Assembly: GCA_033782935.1 (NCBI GenBank)
Contig: JAWQEG010000084.1
Location: 620,001 to 684,000 of the forward strand
Reading direction: 5' to 3'
DNA from: Petrolisthes cinctipes
Taxonomy: Eukaryota; Arthropoda; Malacostraca; Decapoda; Porcellanidae
DNA length: 64,000 nt
The position numbers were made by a program, and so were the translations under genes. This document shows, in pieces, positions 10,146 to 23,878 of this stretch. Within the stretch, counting starts at the first letter, position 1. Each line of letters opens with the position of its first letter. The notes under the pieces are model-generated. The model had not been told where the DNA came from, searched no databases, and worked only from the letters and a program-made list of their open reading frames with translations.

Positions 10146-13100
10146 GTGTTAGAGTATTTTCAAAATACAGGCCAAAAACATACTGAAAATCGATCTTTTA
10201 GGTGCCCAAAAGTCGATATGTGCATGCATCTTCTGTACCCGTTTATATCTCAAATTCTGGCCCTAAACACCCGAAAATTCGATATTTTGGGGTCCCAGAA
10301 GCGATCTGTACATGCCTACTCCGTGTTAGAGTATTTTCAAAATTCAGGCCCAAAACATGCTGAAAATCGATATTTTTGGTGCCCAAAGTCAATATGTGCA
10401 TGTATCTTCTGTACCCGTTTATATCTCAAATTCAGGCTCAAAACAACCGAAAATTCAATATTTTGGGGTCCCAGAAGCAATCTGTACCTGCCTACTCAGT
10501 GCTGGAATATTTTCAAAATATAGGCTAAAAACATGCTAAAAATCGATCTTTTAGGTGCCAAAAAGTCGATATCTCAAATTCAGTCCCAAAACACCCGAAA
10601 ATTCTATATTTAGGGGTCCCAGAAGCGATCTGTACATGCCTACTCCGTGTTAGAGTATTTTCAAAATACATGCTCAAAACATACTGAAAATCGATCTTTT
10701 AGGTGCACAAAAGTCGATATGTGCATGCATCTTCAGTACCCGTTTATATCTCAAATTCAGACTCAAAACACCCGAAAATTCAATATTTTGGGGTCCCAGA
10801 AGCAATCTGTACATGCCTACACAGTGCTAGAATATTTTCAAAATATAGGCTAAAAACATGCTAAAAATCGACATTTTAGGTGCCAAAAAATCGATATCTC
10901 AAATTCAGTCCCAAAACACCCGAAAATTCGATATTTAGAGGTCCCAGAAGGTATCTGTACATGCCTACTCCGTGTTAGAGTATTTTCAAAATACAGGCCA
11001 AAAACATACTGAAAATCGATCTTTTAGGTGCCCAAAAGTCGATATGTGCATGCATCTTCTGTACCCGTTTATATCTCAAATTCTGGCCCTAAACACCCGA
11101 AAATTCGATATTTTGGGGTCCCAGAAGCGATCTGTACATGCCTACTCCGTGTTAGAGTATTTTCAAAATACATGCTCAAAACATACTGAAAATCGATCTT
11201 TTAGGTGCACGAAAGTCGATATGTGCATGCATCTTCTGTACCCGTTTATATCTCAAATTCTGGCCCTAAACACCCTAAAATTCGATATTTTGGGGTCCCA
11301 GAAGCGATCTGTACATGCCTACTCCGTGTTAGAGTATTTTCAAAATTCAGGCCCAAAACATGCTGAAAATCGATATTTTTGGTGCCCAAAGTCAATATGT
11401 GCATGTATCTTCTGTACCCGTTTATATCTCAAATTCAGGCTCAAAACACCCGAAAATTCAATATTTTGGGGTCCCAGAAGCAATCTGTACACAGTGCTAG
11501 AATATTTTCAAAATATAGGCTAAAAACATGCTAAAAATCGACATTTTAGGTGCCAAAAAATCGATATCTCAAATTCAGTCCCAAAACACCCGAAAATTCG
11601 ATATTTAGAGGTCCCAGAAGGTATCTGTACATGCCTACTCCGTGTTAGAGTATTTTCAAAATACAGGCCAAAAACATACTGAAAATCGATCTTTTAGGTG
11701 CCCAAAAGTCGATATGTGCATGCATCTTCTGTACCCGTTTATATCTCAAATTCTGGCCCTAAACACCCGAAAATTCGATATTTTGGGGTCCCAGCAGCGA
11801 TCTGTACATGCCTACTCCGTGTTAGAGTATTTTCAAAATTCAGGCCCAAAACATGCTGAAAATCGATATTTTTGGTGCCCAAAGTCAATATGTGCATGTA
11901 TCTTCTGTACCCGTTTATATCTCAAATTCAAGCTCAAAACACCCGAAAATTCAATATTTTGGGGTCCCAGAAGCAATCTGTACAGTGCTAGAATATTTTC
12001 AAAATATAGGCTAAAAACATGCTAAAAATCGATCTTTTAGGTGCCAAAAAGTCGATATCTCAAATTCAGTCCCAAAACACCCGAAAATTCGATATTTAGG
12101 GGTCCCAGAAGCGATCTGTACATGCCTACTAAGTGTTAGAGCATTTTCAAAATACATGCTCAAAACATACTGAAAATCGATCTTTTAGGTGCACAAAAGT
12201 CGATATGTACATGCATCTTCAGTACCCGTTTATATCTCAAATTCAGGCTCAAAACACCCGAAAATTCAATATTTTGGGGTCCCAGAGGCAATCTGTACAT
12301 GCCTACTCAGTGTTAGAGTATTTTCAAAATACAGGCCCAAAACATGCTGAAAATCGATATTTTAGATGCCCAAAGTCAATATGTGCATGTATCTTCTGTA
12401 CCCGTTTATATCTCAAATTCAGGCTCAAAAACCCGAAAATTCAATATTTTGGTGTCCCAGAAGCAATCTGTACAGTGCTAGAATATTTTCAAAATATAGG
12501 CTAAAAACATGCTAAAAATCGATCTTTTAGGTGCCAATAAATCGATATCTCAAATTCAGTCCCAAAACACCTGAAAATTCGATATTTAGGGGTCCCAGAA
12601 GCGATCTGTACATGCCTACTCCGTGTTAGAGTATTTTCAAAATACATGCTCAAAACATACTGAAAATCGATCTTTTAGGTGCACAAAAGTCGATATGTGC
12701 ATGCATCTTCAGTACCCGTTTATATCTCAAATTCAGGCTCAAAACACCCGAAAATTCAATATTTTGGGGTCCCAGAAGCAATCTGTACATGCCTACACAG
12801 TGCTAGCATATTTTCAAAATATAGGCTAAAAACATGCTGAAAATCGACATTTTAGGTGCCAAAAAATCGATATCTCAAATTCAGTCCCAAAACACCCGAA
12901 AATTCGATATTTAGAGGTCCCAGAAGGTATCTGTACATGCCTACTCCGTGTTAGAGTATTTTCAAAATACAGGCCAAAAACATACTGAAAATCGATCTTT
13001 TAGGTGCCCAAAAGTCGATATGTGCATGCATCTTCTGTACCCGTTTATATCTCAAATTCTGGCCCTAAACACCCGAAATTTCGATATTTTGGGGTCCCAG

Positions 13101-13438
13101 AAGCGATCTGTACATGCCTACTCCGTGTTAGAGTATTTTCAAAATTCAGGCCCAAAACATGCTGAAAATCGATATTTTTGGTGCCCAAAGTCAATATGTG
13201 CATGTATCTTCTGTACCCGTTTATATCTCAAATTCAGGCTCAAAACACCCGAAAATTCAATATTTTGGGGTCCCAGAAGCAATCTGTACAGTGCTAGAAT
13301 ATTTTCAAAATATAGGCTAAAAACATGCTAAAAATCAATCTTTTAGGTGCCAAAAAGTCGATATCTCAAATTCAGTCCCAAAACACCCGAAAATTCGATA
13401 TTTAGGGGTCCCAGAAGCGATCTGTACATGCCTACTCC
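10146..13438 (+). repeat. HOR block, seven units including a 670-bp tetramer
   Basis: Monomer starts: A10146 B10323 C10499; A'10647 C10824; A10972 A'11149 B11326 C11494; A11642 B11819 C11985; A'12133 B'12310 C12475; A'12623 C12800; A12948 B13125 C13291. The A-A'-B run at 10972 creates the longest open frame in the window (10972-11523), which is not a gene. B11326 ends CTGTACACAGTG, an 8-bp deletion different from the common 10-bp one. B11819, B'12310 and B13125 carry the 10-bp deletion. Confidence 0.85.
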
Positions 13439-15140
13439 GTGTTAGAGTATTTTCAAAATACATGCTCAAAACATACTGAAAATCGATCTTTTAGGTGCAC
13501 AAAAGTCGATACGTGCATGCATCTTCAGTACACGTTTATATCTCAAATTCAGGCTCAAAACACCCGAAAATTCAATATTTTGGGGTCTCAGAAGTAATCT
13601 GTACATGCCTACTCCGTGTTAGAGTATTTTCAAAATACAGGCCCAAAACATGCTGAAAATCGATATTTTAGATGCCCAAAGTCAATATGTGCATGCATCT
13701 TCTGTACCCGTTTATATCTCAAATTTTGTCCCTAAACACACGAAAATTCGATATTTTGGGGTCCCAGAAGCGATCTGTACATGCCTACTCCGTGTTAGAG
13801 TATTTTCAAAATTCAGGCCCAAAACATGCTGAAAATCGATATTTTTGGTGCCCAAAGTCAATATGTGCATGTATCTTCTGTACCCGTTTATATCTCAAAT
13901 TCAGTCCCAAAACACCCGAAAATTCGATATTTAGGGGTCCCAGAAGCGATCTGTACATGCCTACTCCGTGTTAGAGTATTTTCAAAATACATGCTCAAAA
14001 CATACTGAAAATCGATCTTTTAGGTGCACAAAAGTCGATTTGTGCATGCATCTTCAGTACCCGTTTATATCTCAAATTCAGGCTCAAAACACCCGAAAAT
14101 TCAATATTTTGGGGTCCCAGAAGCAATCTGTACATGCCTACTCAGTGTTAGAGTATTTTCAAAATACAGGCCCTAAACATGCTGAAAATCGATATTAAAT
14201 TTAGATGCCCAAAGTCAATATGTGCATGTATTTTCTGTACCCGTTTATATCTCAAATTCAGGCTCAAAACACCCGAAAATTCAATATTTTGTGGTCCTAG
14301 AAGCAATCTGTACATGCCTACACAGTGCTAGAATATTTTCAAAATATAGGCTAAAAACATGCTAAAAATCGACATTTTAGGTGTCAAAAAATCGATATCT
14401 CAAATTCAGTCCCAAAACACCCGAAAATTCGATATTTAGAGGTCCCAGAAGGTATCTGTACATGCCTACTCCGTGTTAGAGTAGTTTCAAAATACAGGCC
14501 AAAAACATACTGAAAATCGATCTTTTAGGTGCCCAAAAGTGGATATGTGCATGCATCTTCTGTACCCGTTTATATCTCAAATTCTGGCCCTAAACACCCG
14601 AAAATTCGATATTTTGGGGTCCCAGAAGCGATCTGTACATGCCTACTCCGTGTTTGAGTATTTCCAAAATACATGCTCAAAACATACTGAAAATCGATCT
14701 TTTAGGTGCCCAAAAGTCGATATGTGCATGTATCTTCTGTACCCGTTTATATCTCAAATTCTGACCCTAAACACCCGAAAATTCGATATTTTGGGGTCCC
14801 AGAAGCGATCTGTACATGCCTACTCCGTGTTAGAGTATTTTCAAAATTCAGGCCCAAAACATACTGAAAATCGATATTTTTGGTGCCCAAAGTCAATATG
14901 TGCATGTATCTTCTGTACCCGTTTATACCTCAAATTCAGGCTCAAAACACCCGAAAATTCAATATTTTGGGGTCCCAGAAGCAATCTGTACAGTGCTAGA
15001 ATATTTTCAAAATATAGGCTAAAAACATGCTAAAAATCGATCTTTTAGGTACCAAAAAGTCGATATCTCAAATTCAGTCCCAAAACACCCGAAAATTCGA
15101 TATTTAGGGGTCCCAGAAGCGATCTGTACATGCCTACTCC
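13439..15140 (+). repeat. HOR block with irregular units and private variants
   Basis: Monomer starts: A'13439 B'13616 B/C13792; A'13968 B'14145 C14325; A14473 A14650 B14827 C14993. Unit 13792 has a B body and a C-type tail (CAGTCCCAAAACACCCG, TTTAGGGG) but keeps the 29 bp that C lacks, so this set has no short monomer and is 529 bp. B'14145 has an extra AAAT (GATATTAAATTTAGATGCC). A14473 has GAGTAGTTTC and AAAAGTGGATATG. These rare markers recur near 29.0-29.4 kb and 39.0-39.4 kb. Confidence 0.85.
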
Positions 15141-17123
15141 GTGTTAGAGTATTTTCAAAATACATGCTCAAAACATACTGAAAATCGATCTTTTAGGTGC
15201 CCAAAAGTCGATATGTGCATGCATCTCCAGTACCCGTTTATATCTCAAATTCAGGCTCAAAATACCCGAAAATTCAATATTTTGGGGTCCCAGAAGCGAT
15301 CTGTACATGCCTACTCCGTGTTAGAGTATTTTCAAAATTCAGGCCCAAAACATGCTGAAAATCGATATTTTTGGTGCCCAAAGTCAATATGTGCATGTAT
15401 CTTCTGTACCCGTTTATATCTCAAATTCAGGCAAAAACACCCGAAAATTCAATATTTTGGGGTCCCAGAAGCAATCTGTACATGCCTACTCAGTGCTAGA
15501 ATATTTTCAAAATATAGGCTAAAAACATGCTAAAAATCGATCTTTTAGGTGCCAAAAAGTCGATATCTCAAATTCAGTCCCAAAACACCTGAAAATTCGA
15601 TATTTAGGGGTCCCAGAAGCGATCTGTACATGCCTACTCCGTGTTAGAGTATTTTCAAAATACATGCTCAAAACATGCTGAAAATCGATCTTTTAGGTGC
15701 ACAAAAGTCGATATGTGCATGCATCTTCTGTACCCGTTTATATCTCAAATTCAGGCTCAAAACACCCGAAAATTCAATATTTTGGGGTCCCAGAAGCAAT
15801 CTGTACATGCCTACACAGTGCTAGAGTATTTTCAAAATATAGGCTAAAAACATGCTGAAAATCGATATTTTTGGTGCCCAAAGTCAATATGTGCATGTAT
15901 CTTCTGTACCCGTTTATATCTCAAATTCAGGCTCAAAACACCCGAAAATTCAATATTTTGGGGTCCCAGAAGCAATCTGTACAGTGCTAGAATATTTTCA
16001 AAATATAGGCTAAAAACATGCTAAAAATCGATCTTTTAGGTACCAAAAAGTCGATATCTCAAATTCAGTCCCAAAACACCCGAAAATTCGATATTTAGGG
16101 GTCCCAGAAGCGATCTGTACATGCCTACTCCGTGTTAGAGTATTTTCAAAATACATGCTCAAAACATACTGAAAATCGATCTTTTAGGTGCCCAAAAGTC
16201 GATATGTGCATGCATCTTCTGTACCCGTTTATATCTCAAATTCAGGCTCAAAACACCCGAAAATTCAATATTTTGGGGTCCCAGAAGCGATCTGTACATG
16301 CCTACTCCGTGTTAGAGTATTTTCAAAATTCAGGCCCAAAACATGCTGAAAATCGATATTTTTGGTGCCCAAAGTCAATATGTGCATGTATCTTCTGTAC
16401 CCGTTTATATCTCAAATTCAGGCTCAAAACACCCGAAAATTCAATATTTTGGGGTCCCAGAAGCAATCTGTACATGCCTACTCAGTGCTAGAATATTTTC
16501 AAAATATAGGCTAAAAACATGCTAAAAATCGATCTTTTAGGTGCCAAAAAGTCGATATCTCAAATTCAGTCCCAAAACACCTGAAAATTCGATATTTAGG
16601 GGTCCCAGAAGCGATCTGTACATGCCTACTCCGTGTTAGAGTATTTTCAAAATACATGCTCAAAACATGCTGAAAATCGATCTTTTAGGTGCACAAAAGT
16701 CGATATGTGCATGCATCTTCTGTACCCGTTTATATCTCAAATTCAGGCTCAAAACACCCGAAAATTCAATATTTTGGGGTCCCAGAAGCAATCTGTACAT
16801 GCCTACACAGTGCTAGAGTATTTTCAAAATATAGGCTAGAAACATGCTGAAAATCGATATTTTTGGTGCCCAAAGTCAATATGTGCATGTATCTTCTGTA
16901 CCCGTTTATATCTCAAATTCAGGCTCAAAACACCCGAAAATTCAATATTTTGGGGTCCCAGAAGCAATCTGTACAGTGCTAGAATATTTTCAAAATATAG
17001 GCTAAAAACATGCTAAAAATCGATCTTTTAGGTACCAAAAAGTCGATATCTCAAATTCAGTCCCAAAACACCCGAAAATTCGATATTTAGGGGTCCCAGA
17101 AGCGATCTGTACATGCCTACTCC
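15141..17123 (+). repeat. Tandem pair of superunits of about 991 bp
   Basis: Monomer starts: A'15141 B15318 C15493; A'15641 C/B15818 C15984; A'16132 B16309 C16485; A'16633 C/B16810 C16976. The second half repeats the first at about 991 bp. Shared markers are the C/B chimera beginning GTGCTAGAGTATTTTC, GGTACCAAAAAGTCG in C15984 and C16976, and AACACCTGAAAATTCG in C15493 and C16485. B15318 has a small deletion (CAGGCAAAAACACCC). Confidence 0.85.
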
Positions 17124-18616
17124 GTGTTAGAGTATTTTCAAAATACAGGCCAAAAACATACTGAAAATCGATCTTTTAGGTGCCCAAAAGTCGATATGTG
17201 CATGCATCTTCTGTACCCGTTTATATCTCAAATTCAGGCTCAAAACACCCGAAAATTCAATATTTTGGGGTCCCAGAAGCGATCTGTACATGCCTACTCC
17301 GTGTTAGAGTATTTTCAAAATTCAGGCCGAAAACATGCTGAAAATCGATATTTTTGGTGCCCAAAGTCAATATGTGCATATATCTTCTGTACCCGTTTAT
17401 ATCTCAAATTCTGGCTCAAAACACCCGAAAATTAAATATTTTGGGGTCCCAGAAGCAATCTGTACATGCCTACACAGTGCTAGAATATTTTCAAAATATA
17501 GGCTAAAAACATGCTAAAAATCGACATTTTAGGTGCCAAAAAATCGATATCTCAAATTCAGTCCCAAAACACCCGAAAATTCGATATTTAGAGGTCCCAG
17601 AAGGTATCTGTACATGCCTACTCCGTGTTAGAGTATTTTCAAAATACAGGCCAAAAACATACTGAAAATCGATCTTTTAGGTGCCCAAAAGTCGATATGT
17701 GTATGCATCTTCTGTACCCGTTTATATCTCAAATTCAGGCTCAAAACACCCGAAAATTCAATATTTTGGGGTCCCAGAAGCGATCTGTACATGCCTACTC
17801 CGTGTTAGAGTATTTTCAAAATTCAGGCCCAAAACATGCTGAAAATCGATATTTTTGGTGCCCAAAGTCAATATGTGCATGTATCTTCTGTACCCGTTTA
17901 TATCTCAAATTCAGGCTCTAAACACCCGAAAATTCAATATTTTGGGGTCCCAGAAGCAATCTGTACATGCCTACTCAGTGCTAGAATATTTTCAAAATAT
18001 AGGCTAAAAACATGCTAAAAATCGATCTTTTAGGTGCCAAAAAGTCGATATCTCAAATTCAGTCCCAAAACACCCGAAAATTCGATATTTAGGGGTCCCA
18101 GAAGCGATCTGTACATGCCTACTCCGTGTTAGAGTATTTTCAAAATACATGCTCAAAACATACTGAAAATCGATCTTTTAGGTGCACAAAAGTCGATATG
18201 TGCATGCATCTTCAGTACCCGTTTATATCTCAAATTCAGGCTCAAAACACCCGAAAATTCAATATTTTGGGGTCCCAGAAGCGATCTGTACATGCCTACT
18301 CCGTGTTAGAGTATTTTCAAAATTCAGGCCCAAAACATACTGAAAATCGATATTTTTGGTGCCCAAAGTCAATATGTGCATGTATCTTCTGTACCCGTTT
18401 ATATCTCAAATTCAGGCTCAAAACACCCGAAAATTCAATATTTTGGGGTCCTAGAAGCAATCTGTACAGTGCTAGAATATTTTCAAAATATAGGCTAAAA
18501 ACATGCTAAAAATCGATCTTTTAGGTGCCAAAAAGTCGATATCTCAAATTCAGTCCCAAAACACCCGAAAATTCGATATTTAGGGGTCCCAGAAGCGATC
18601 TGTACATGCCTACTCC
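17124..18616 (+). repeat. HOR block, three trimers
   Basis: Monomer starts: A17124 B17301 C17477; A17625 B17802 C17978; A'18126 B18303 C18469. Units are 501, 501 and 491 bp, the last with the 10-bp junction deletion. Both A units combine an A left half with a B-like right half (CAGGCTCAAAACACCCG, TTCAATATTTTGGGG, AAGCGATCTG). Confidence 0.85.
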
Positions 18617-21081
18617 ATGTTAGAGTACTTTCAAAATACAGGCCAAAAACATACTGAAAATCGATCTTTTAGGTGCCCAAAAGTCGATATGTGCATGCAT
18701 CTTCTGTACCCGTTTATATCTCAAATTCTGGCCCTAAACACCCGAAAATTCGATATTTTGGGGTCCCAGAAGCGATCTGTACATGCCTACTCCGTGTTAG
18801 AGTATTTTCAAAATTCAGGCCCAAAACATGCTGAAAATCGATATTTTTGGTGCCCAAAGTCAATATGTGCATGTATCTTCTGTACCCGTTTATATCTCAA
18901 ATTCAGGCTCAAAACACCCGAAAATTCAATATTTTGGGGTCCCAGAAGCAATCTGTACAGTGCTAGAATATTTTCAAAATATAGGCTAAAAACATGCTAA
19001 AAATCGATCTTTTAGGTACCAAAAAGTCGATATCTCAAATTCAGTCCCAAAAAACCCGAAAATTCGATATTTAGGGGTCCCAGAAGCGATCTGTACATGC
19101 CTACTCCGTGTTAGAGTATTTTCAAAATACATGCTCAAAACATACTGAAAATCGATCTTTTAGGTGCACAAAAGTCGATATGTGTATGCATCTTCAGTAC
19201 CCGTTTATATCTCAAATTTAGGCTCAAAACACCCGAAAATTCAATATTTTGGGGTCCCAGAAGCAATTTGTACATGCCTACTCAGTGTTAGAGTATTTTC
19301 AAAATACAGGCCCAAAACATGCTGAAAATCGATATTTTAGATGCCCAAAGTCAATATCTGCATGTATCTTCTGTACCCGTTTATATCTCAAATTCAGGCT
19401 CAAAACACCCGAAAATTCAATATTTTGGGGGCCCAGAAGCAATCTGTACATGCCTACACAGTGCTAGAATATTTTCAAAATATAGGCTAAAAACATGCTA
19501 AAAATCGACATTTTAGGTGCCAAAAAATCGATATCTCAAATTCAGTCCCAAAACACCCGAAAATTCGATATTTAGAGGTCCTACTCCGTGTAAGAGTATT
19601 TTCAAAATACAGGCCAAAAACATACTGAAAATCGATCTTTTAGATGCCCAAAAGTCGATATGTGCATGCATCTTCTGTACCCGTTTATATCTCAAATTCT
19701 GGCCCTAAACACCCGAAAATTCGATATTTTGGGGTCCCAGAAGCGATCTGTACATGCCTACTCCGTGTTAGAGTATTTTCAAAATTCAGGCCCAAAACAT
19801 GCTGAAAATCGATATTTTTGGTGCCCAAAGTCAATATGTGCATGTATCTTCTGTACCAGTTTATATCTAAAATTCAGGCTCAAAACACCCGAAAATTCAA
19901 TATTTTGGGGTCCCAGAAGCAATCTGTACAGTGCTAGAGTATTTTCAAAATATAGGCAAAAAACATGCTAAAAATCGATCTTTTAGGTGCCAAAAAATCG
20001 ATATCTCAAATTCAGTCCCAAAACACCCGAAAATTCGATATTTAGGGGTCCCAGAAGCGATCTGTACATGTCTACTCCGTGTTAGAGTATTTTCAAAATA
20101 CATGCTCAAAACATACTGAAAATCGATCTTTTAGGTGCACAAAAGTCGATATGTGCATGCATCTTCAGTACCCGTTTATATCTCAAATTCAGGCTCAAAA
20201 CACCCGAAAATTCAATATTTTGGGGTCCCAGAAGCAATCTGTACATGCCTACTCAGTGTTAGAGTATTTTCAAAATACAGGCCCAAAACAAGCTAAAAAT
20301 CGATATTTTAGATGCCCAAAGTCAATATGTGCATGTATCTTCTGTACCCGTTTATATCTCAAATTCAGGCTCAAAACACCCGAAAATTCAATATTTTAGG
20401 GTCCCAGAAGCAATCTGTACATGCCTACACAGTGCTAGAATATTTTCAAAATATAGGCTAAAAACATGCTAAAAATCGATATTTTAGGTGCCAAAAAATC
20501 GATATCTCAAATTCAGTCCCAAAACACCCGAAAATTCGATATTTAGGGGTCCCAGAAGCGATCTGTACATGCCTACTCCGTGTTAGAGTATTTTCAAAAT
20601 ACATGCTCAAAACATACTGAAAATCGATCTTTTAGGTGCACAAAAGTCGATATGTGGATGTATCTTCAGTACCCGTTTATATCTCAAATTCAGGCTCAAA
20701 ACACCCGAAAATTCGATATTTAGGGGTCTCTGAAGCGATCTGTACATGCCTACTCCGTGTTAGAGTATTTTCAAAATACATGCTCAAAACATACTGAAAA
20801 TCGATCTTTTAGGTGCACAAAAGTCGATATGTGCATGCATCTTCAGTACCCGTTTATATCTAAAATTCAGGCTCAAAACACCCGAAAATTCAATATTTTG
20901 GGGTCCCAGAAGCAATCTGTACATGCCTACACAGTGCTAGAATATTTTCAAAATATAGGCTAAAAACATGCTGAAAATCGACATTTTAGGTGCCAAAAAA
21001 TCGATATCTCAAATTCAGTCCCAAAACACCCGAAAATTCGATATTTAGAGGTCCCAGAAGGTATCTGTACATACCTACTCC
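18617..21081 (+). repeat. 2.46-kb segment duplicated later at 23879-26343
   Basis: Monomer starts: A18617 B18794 C18960; A'19108 B'19285 C19461; A19588 B19765 C19931; A'20079 B'20256 C20432; A'20580 A'20757 C20934. The same order recurs with offset 5262. Markers shared with the copy are ATATCTGCATGTATC (19358 region), TGTACCAGTTTATATC (19852 region), AGGCAAAAAACATGC (19957 region) and a 21-bp deletion at the C/A junction, where GAGGTCCTACTCCG is left at about 19575. Confidence 0.85.
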
Positions 21082-23878
21082 GTGTTAGAGTATTTTCAAA
21101 ATTCAGGCCAAAAACATACTGAAAATCGATCTTTTAGGTGCCCAAAAGTCGATATGTGCATGCATCTTCTGTACCCGTTTATATCTCAAATTCTGGCCCA
21201 AAACACCCGAAAATTCGATATTTTGGGGTCCCAGAAGCGATCTGTACATGCCTACTCCGTGTTAGAGTATTTTCAAAATTCAGGCCCAAAACATGCTGAA
21301 AATCGATATTTTTGGTGCCCAAAGTCAATATGTGCATGTATCTTCTGTACCCGTTTATATCTCAAATTCAGGCTCAAAACACCCGAAAATTCAATATTTT
21401 GGGGTCCCAGAAGCAATCTGTACATGCCTACTCAGTGCTAGAATATTTTCAAAATATAGGCTAAAAACATGCTAAAAATCGATCTTTTAGGTGCCAAAAA
21501 GTCGATATCTCAAATTCAGTTCCAAAACACCCGAAAATTCGATATTTAGGGGTCCCAGAAGCGATCTGTACATGCCTACTCCGTGTTAGAGTATTTTCAA
21601 AATACATGCTCAAAACATACTGAAAATCGATCTTTTAGGTGCACAAAAGTCGATATGTGTATGCATCTTCAGTACCCGTTTATATCTCAAATTCAGGCTC
21701 AAAACACCCGAAAATTCAATATTTTGGGGTCTCAGAAGCGATCTGTACATGCCTACTCCGTGTTAGAGTATTTTCAAAATTCAGGCCCAAAACATACTGA
21801 AAATCGATATTTTTGGTGCCCAAAGTCAATATGTGCATGTATCTTCTGTACCCGTTTATATCTCAAATTCAGGCTCAAAACACCCGAAAATTCAATTTTT
21901 TGGGGTCCCAGAAGCAATCTGTACAGTGCTAGAATATTTTCAAAATATAGGCTAAAAACATGCTAAAAATCGATTTTTTAGGTGCCAAAAAGTCGATATC
22001 TCAAATTCAGTCCCAAAACACCCGAAAATTCGATATTTAGGGGTCCCAGAAGCGATCTGTACATGCCTACTCCGTGTTAGAGTATTTTCAAAATACATGC
22101 TCAAAACATACTGAAAATCGATCTTTTAGGTGCCCAAAAGTCGATATGTGCATGCATCTTCAGTACCCGTTTATATCTCAAATTCAGGCTCAAAACACCC
22201 GAAAATTCAATATTTTGGGGTCCCAGAAGCGATCTGTACATGCCTACTCCGTGTTAGAGTATTTTCAAAATTCAGGCCCAAAACATGCTGAAAATCGATA
22301 TTTTTGGTGCCCAAAGTCAATATGTGCATGTATCTTCTGTACCCGTTTATATCTCAAATTCAGGCTCAAAACACCCGAAAATTCAATATTTTGGGGTCCC
22401 AGAAGCAATCTGTACATGCCTACTCAGTGCTAGAATATTTTCAAAATATAGCTAAAAACATGCTAAAAATCGATCTTTTAGGTGCCAAAAAGTCTATATC
22501 TCAAATTCAGTCCCAAAACACCTGAAAATTCGATATTTAGGGGTCCCAGAAGCGATCTGTACATGCCTACTCCGTGTTAGAGTATTTTCAAAATACATGC
22601 TCAAAACATACTGAAAATCGATCTTTTAGGTGCACAAAAGTCGATATGTGCATGCATCTTCTGTACCCGTTTATATCTCAAATTCAGGCTCAAAACACCC
22701 GAAAATTCAATATTTTGGGGTCCCAGAAGCAATCTGTACATGCCTACACAGTGCTAGAGTATTTTCAAAATATAGGCTAAAAACATGCTGAAAATCGATA
22801 TTTTTGGTGCCCAAAGTCAATATGTGCATGTATCTTCTGTACCCGTTTATATCTCAAATTCAGGCTCAAAACACCCGAAAATTCAATATTTTGGCGTCCC
22901 AGAAGCAATCTGTACATGCCTACTCAGTGCTAGAATATTTTCAAAATATAGGCTAAAAACATGCTAAAAATCGATCTTTTAGGTGCCAAAAAGTCGATAT
23001 CTCAAATTCAGTCCCAAAACACCTGAAAATTCGATATTTAGGGGTCCCAGAAGCGATCTGTACATGCCTACTCCGTGTTAGAGTATTTTCAAAATACATG
23101 CTCAAAACATACTGAAAATCGATCTTTTAGGTGCCCAAAAGTCGATATGTGCATGCATCTTCTGTACCCGTTTATATCTCAAATTCAGGCTCAAAACACC
23201 TGAAAATTCAATATTTTGGGGTCCCAGAAGCGATCTGTACATGCCTACTCCGTGTTAGAGTATTTTCAAAATTAAGGCCCAAAACATGCTGAAAATCGAT
23301 ATTTTTGGTGCCCAAAGTCAATATGTGCATGTATCTTCTGTACCCGTTTATATCTCAAATTCAGGCTCAAAACACCCGAAAATTCAATATTTTGGGGTCC
23401 CAGAAGCAATCTGTACATGCCTACTCAGTGCTAGAATATTTTCAAAATATAGGCTAAAAACATGCTAAAAATCGATCTTTTAGGTGCCAAAAAGTCGGTA
23501 TCTCAAATTCAGTCCCAAAACACCTGAAATTTCGATATTTAGGGGTCCCAGAAGCGATCTGTACATGCCTACTCAGTGTTAGAGTATTTTCAAAATACAG
23601 GCCCAAAACATGCTGAAAATCGATATTTTAGATGCCCAAAGTCAATATCTGCATTTATCTTCTGTACCCGTTTATATCTCAAATTCAGGCTCAAAACACC
23701 CGAAAATTCAATATTTTGGGGTCCCAGAAGCAATCTGTACATGCCTACACAGTGCTAGAATATTTTCAAAATATAGGCTAAAAACATGCTAAAAATCGAC
23801 ATTTTACGTGCCAAAAAATCGATATCTCAAATTCAGTCCCAAAACACCCGAAAATTCGATATTTAGAGGTCCTACTCC
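21082..23878 (+). repeat. HOR block, six units
   Basis: Monomer starts: A21082 B21259 C21435; A'21583 B21760 C21926; A'22074 B22251 C22427; A'22574 C/B22751 C22927; A'23075 B23252 C23428; B'23576 C23752. C22427 is 147 bp through loss of one base. C/B22751 is the same kind of chimera as 15818 and 16810. C23752 carries the 21-bp deletion and is 127 bp long. Several units share AACACCTGAAAATTCG with the 15-17 kb block. Confidence 0.85.

Noticed and set aside
10972..11523. Longest open reading frame (183 codons), and the many 60-165-codon frames like it on the + strand
   Set aside because: All are translations of the same tandem monomer, start at a GTG, TTG or internal ATG of the repeat, stop where a C unit shifts the frame, and exist in overlapping frames. 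No domain, promoter or codon signal is visible.
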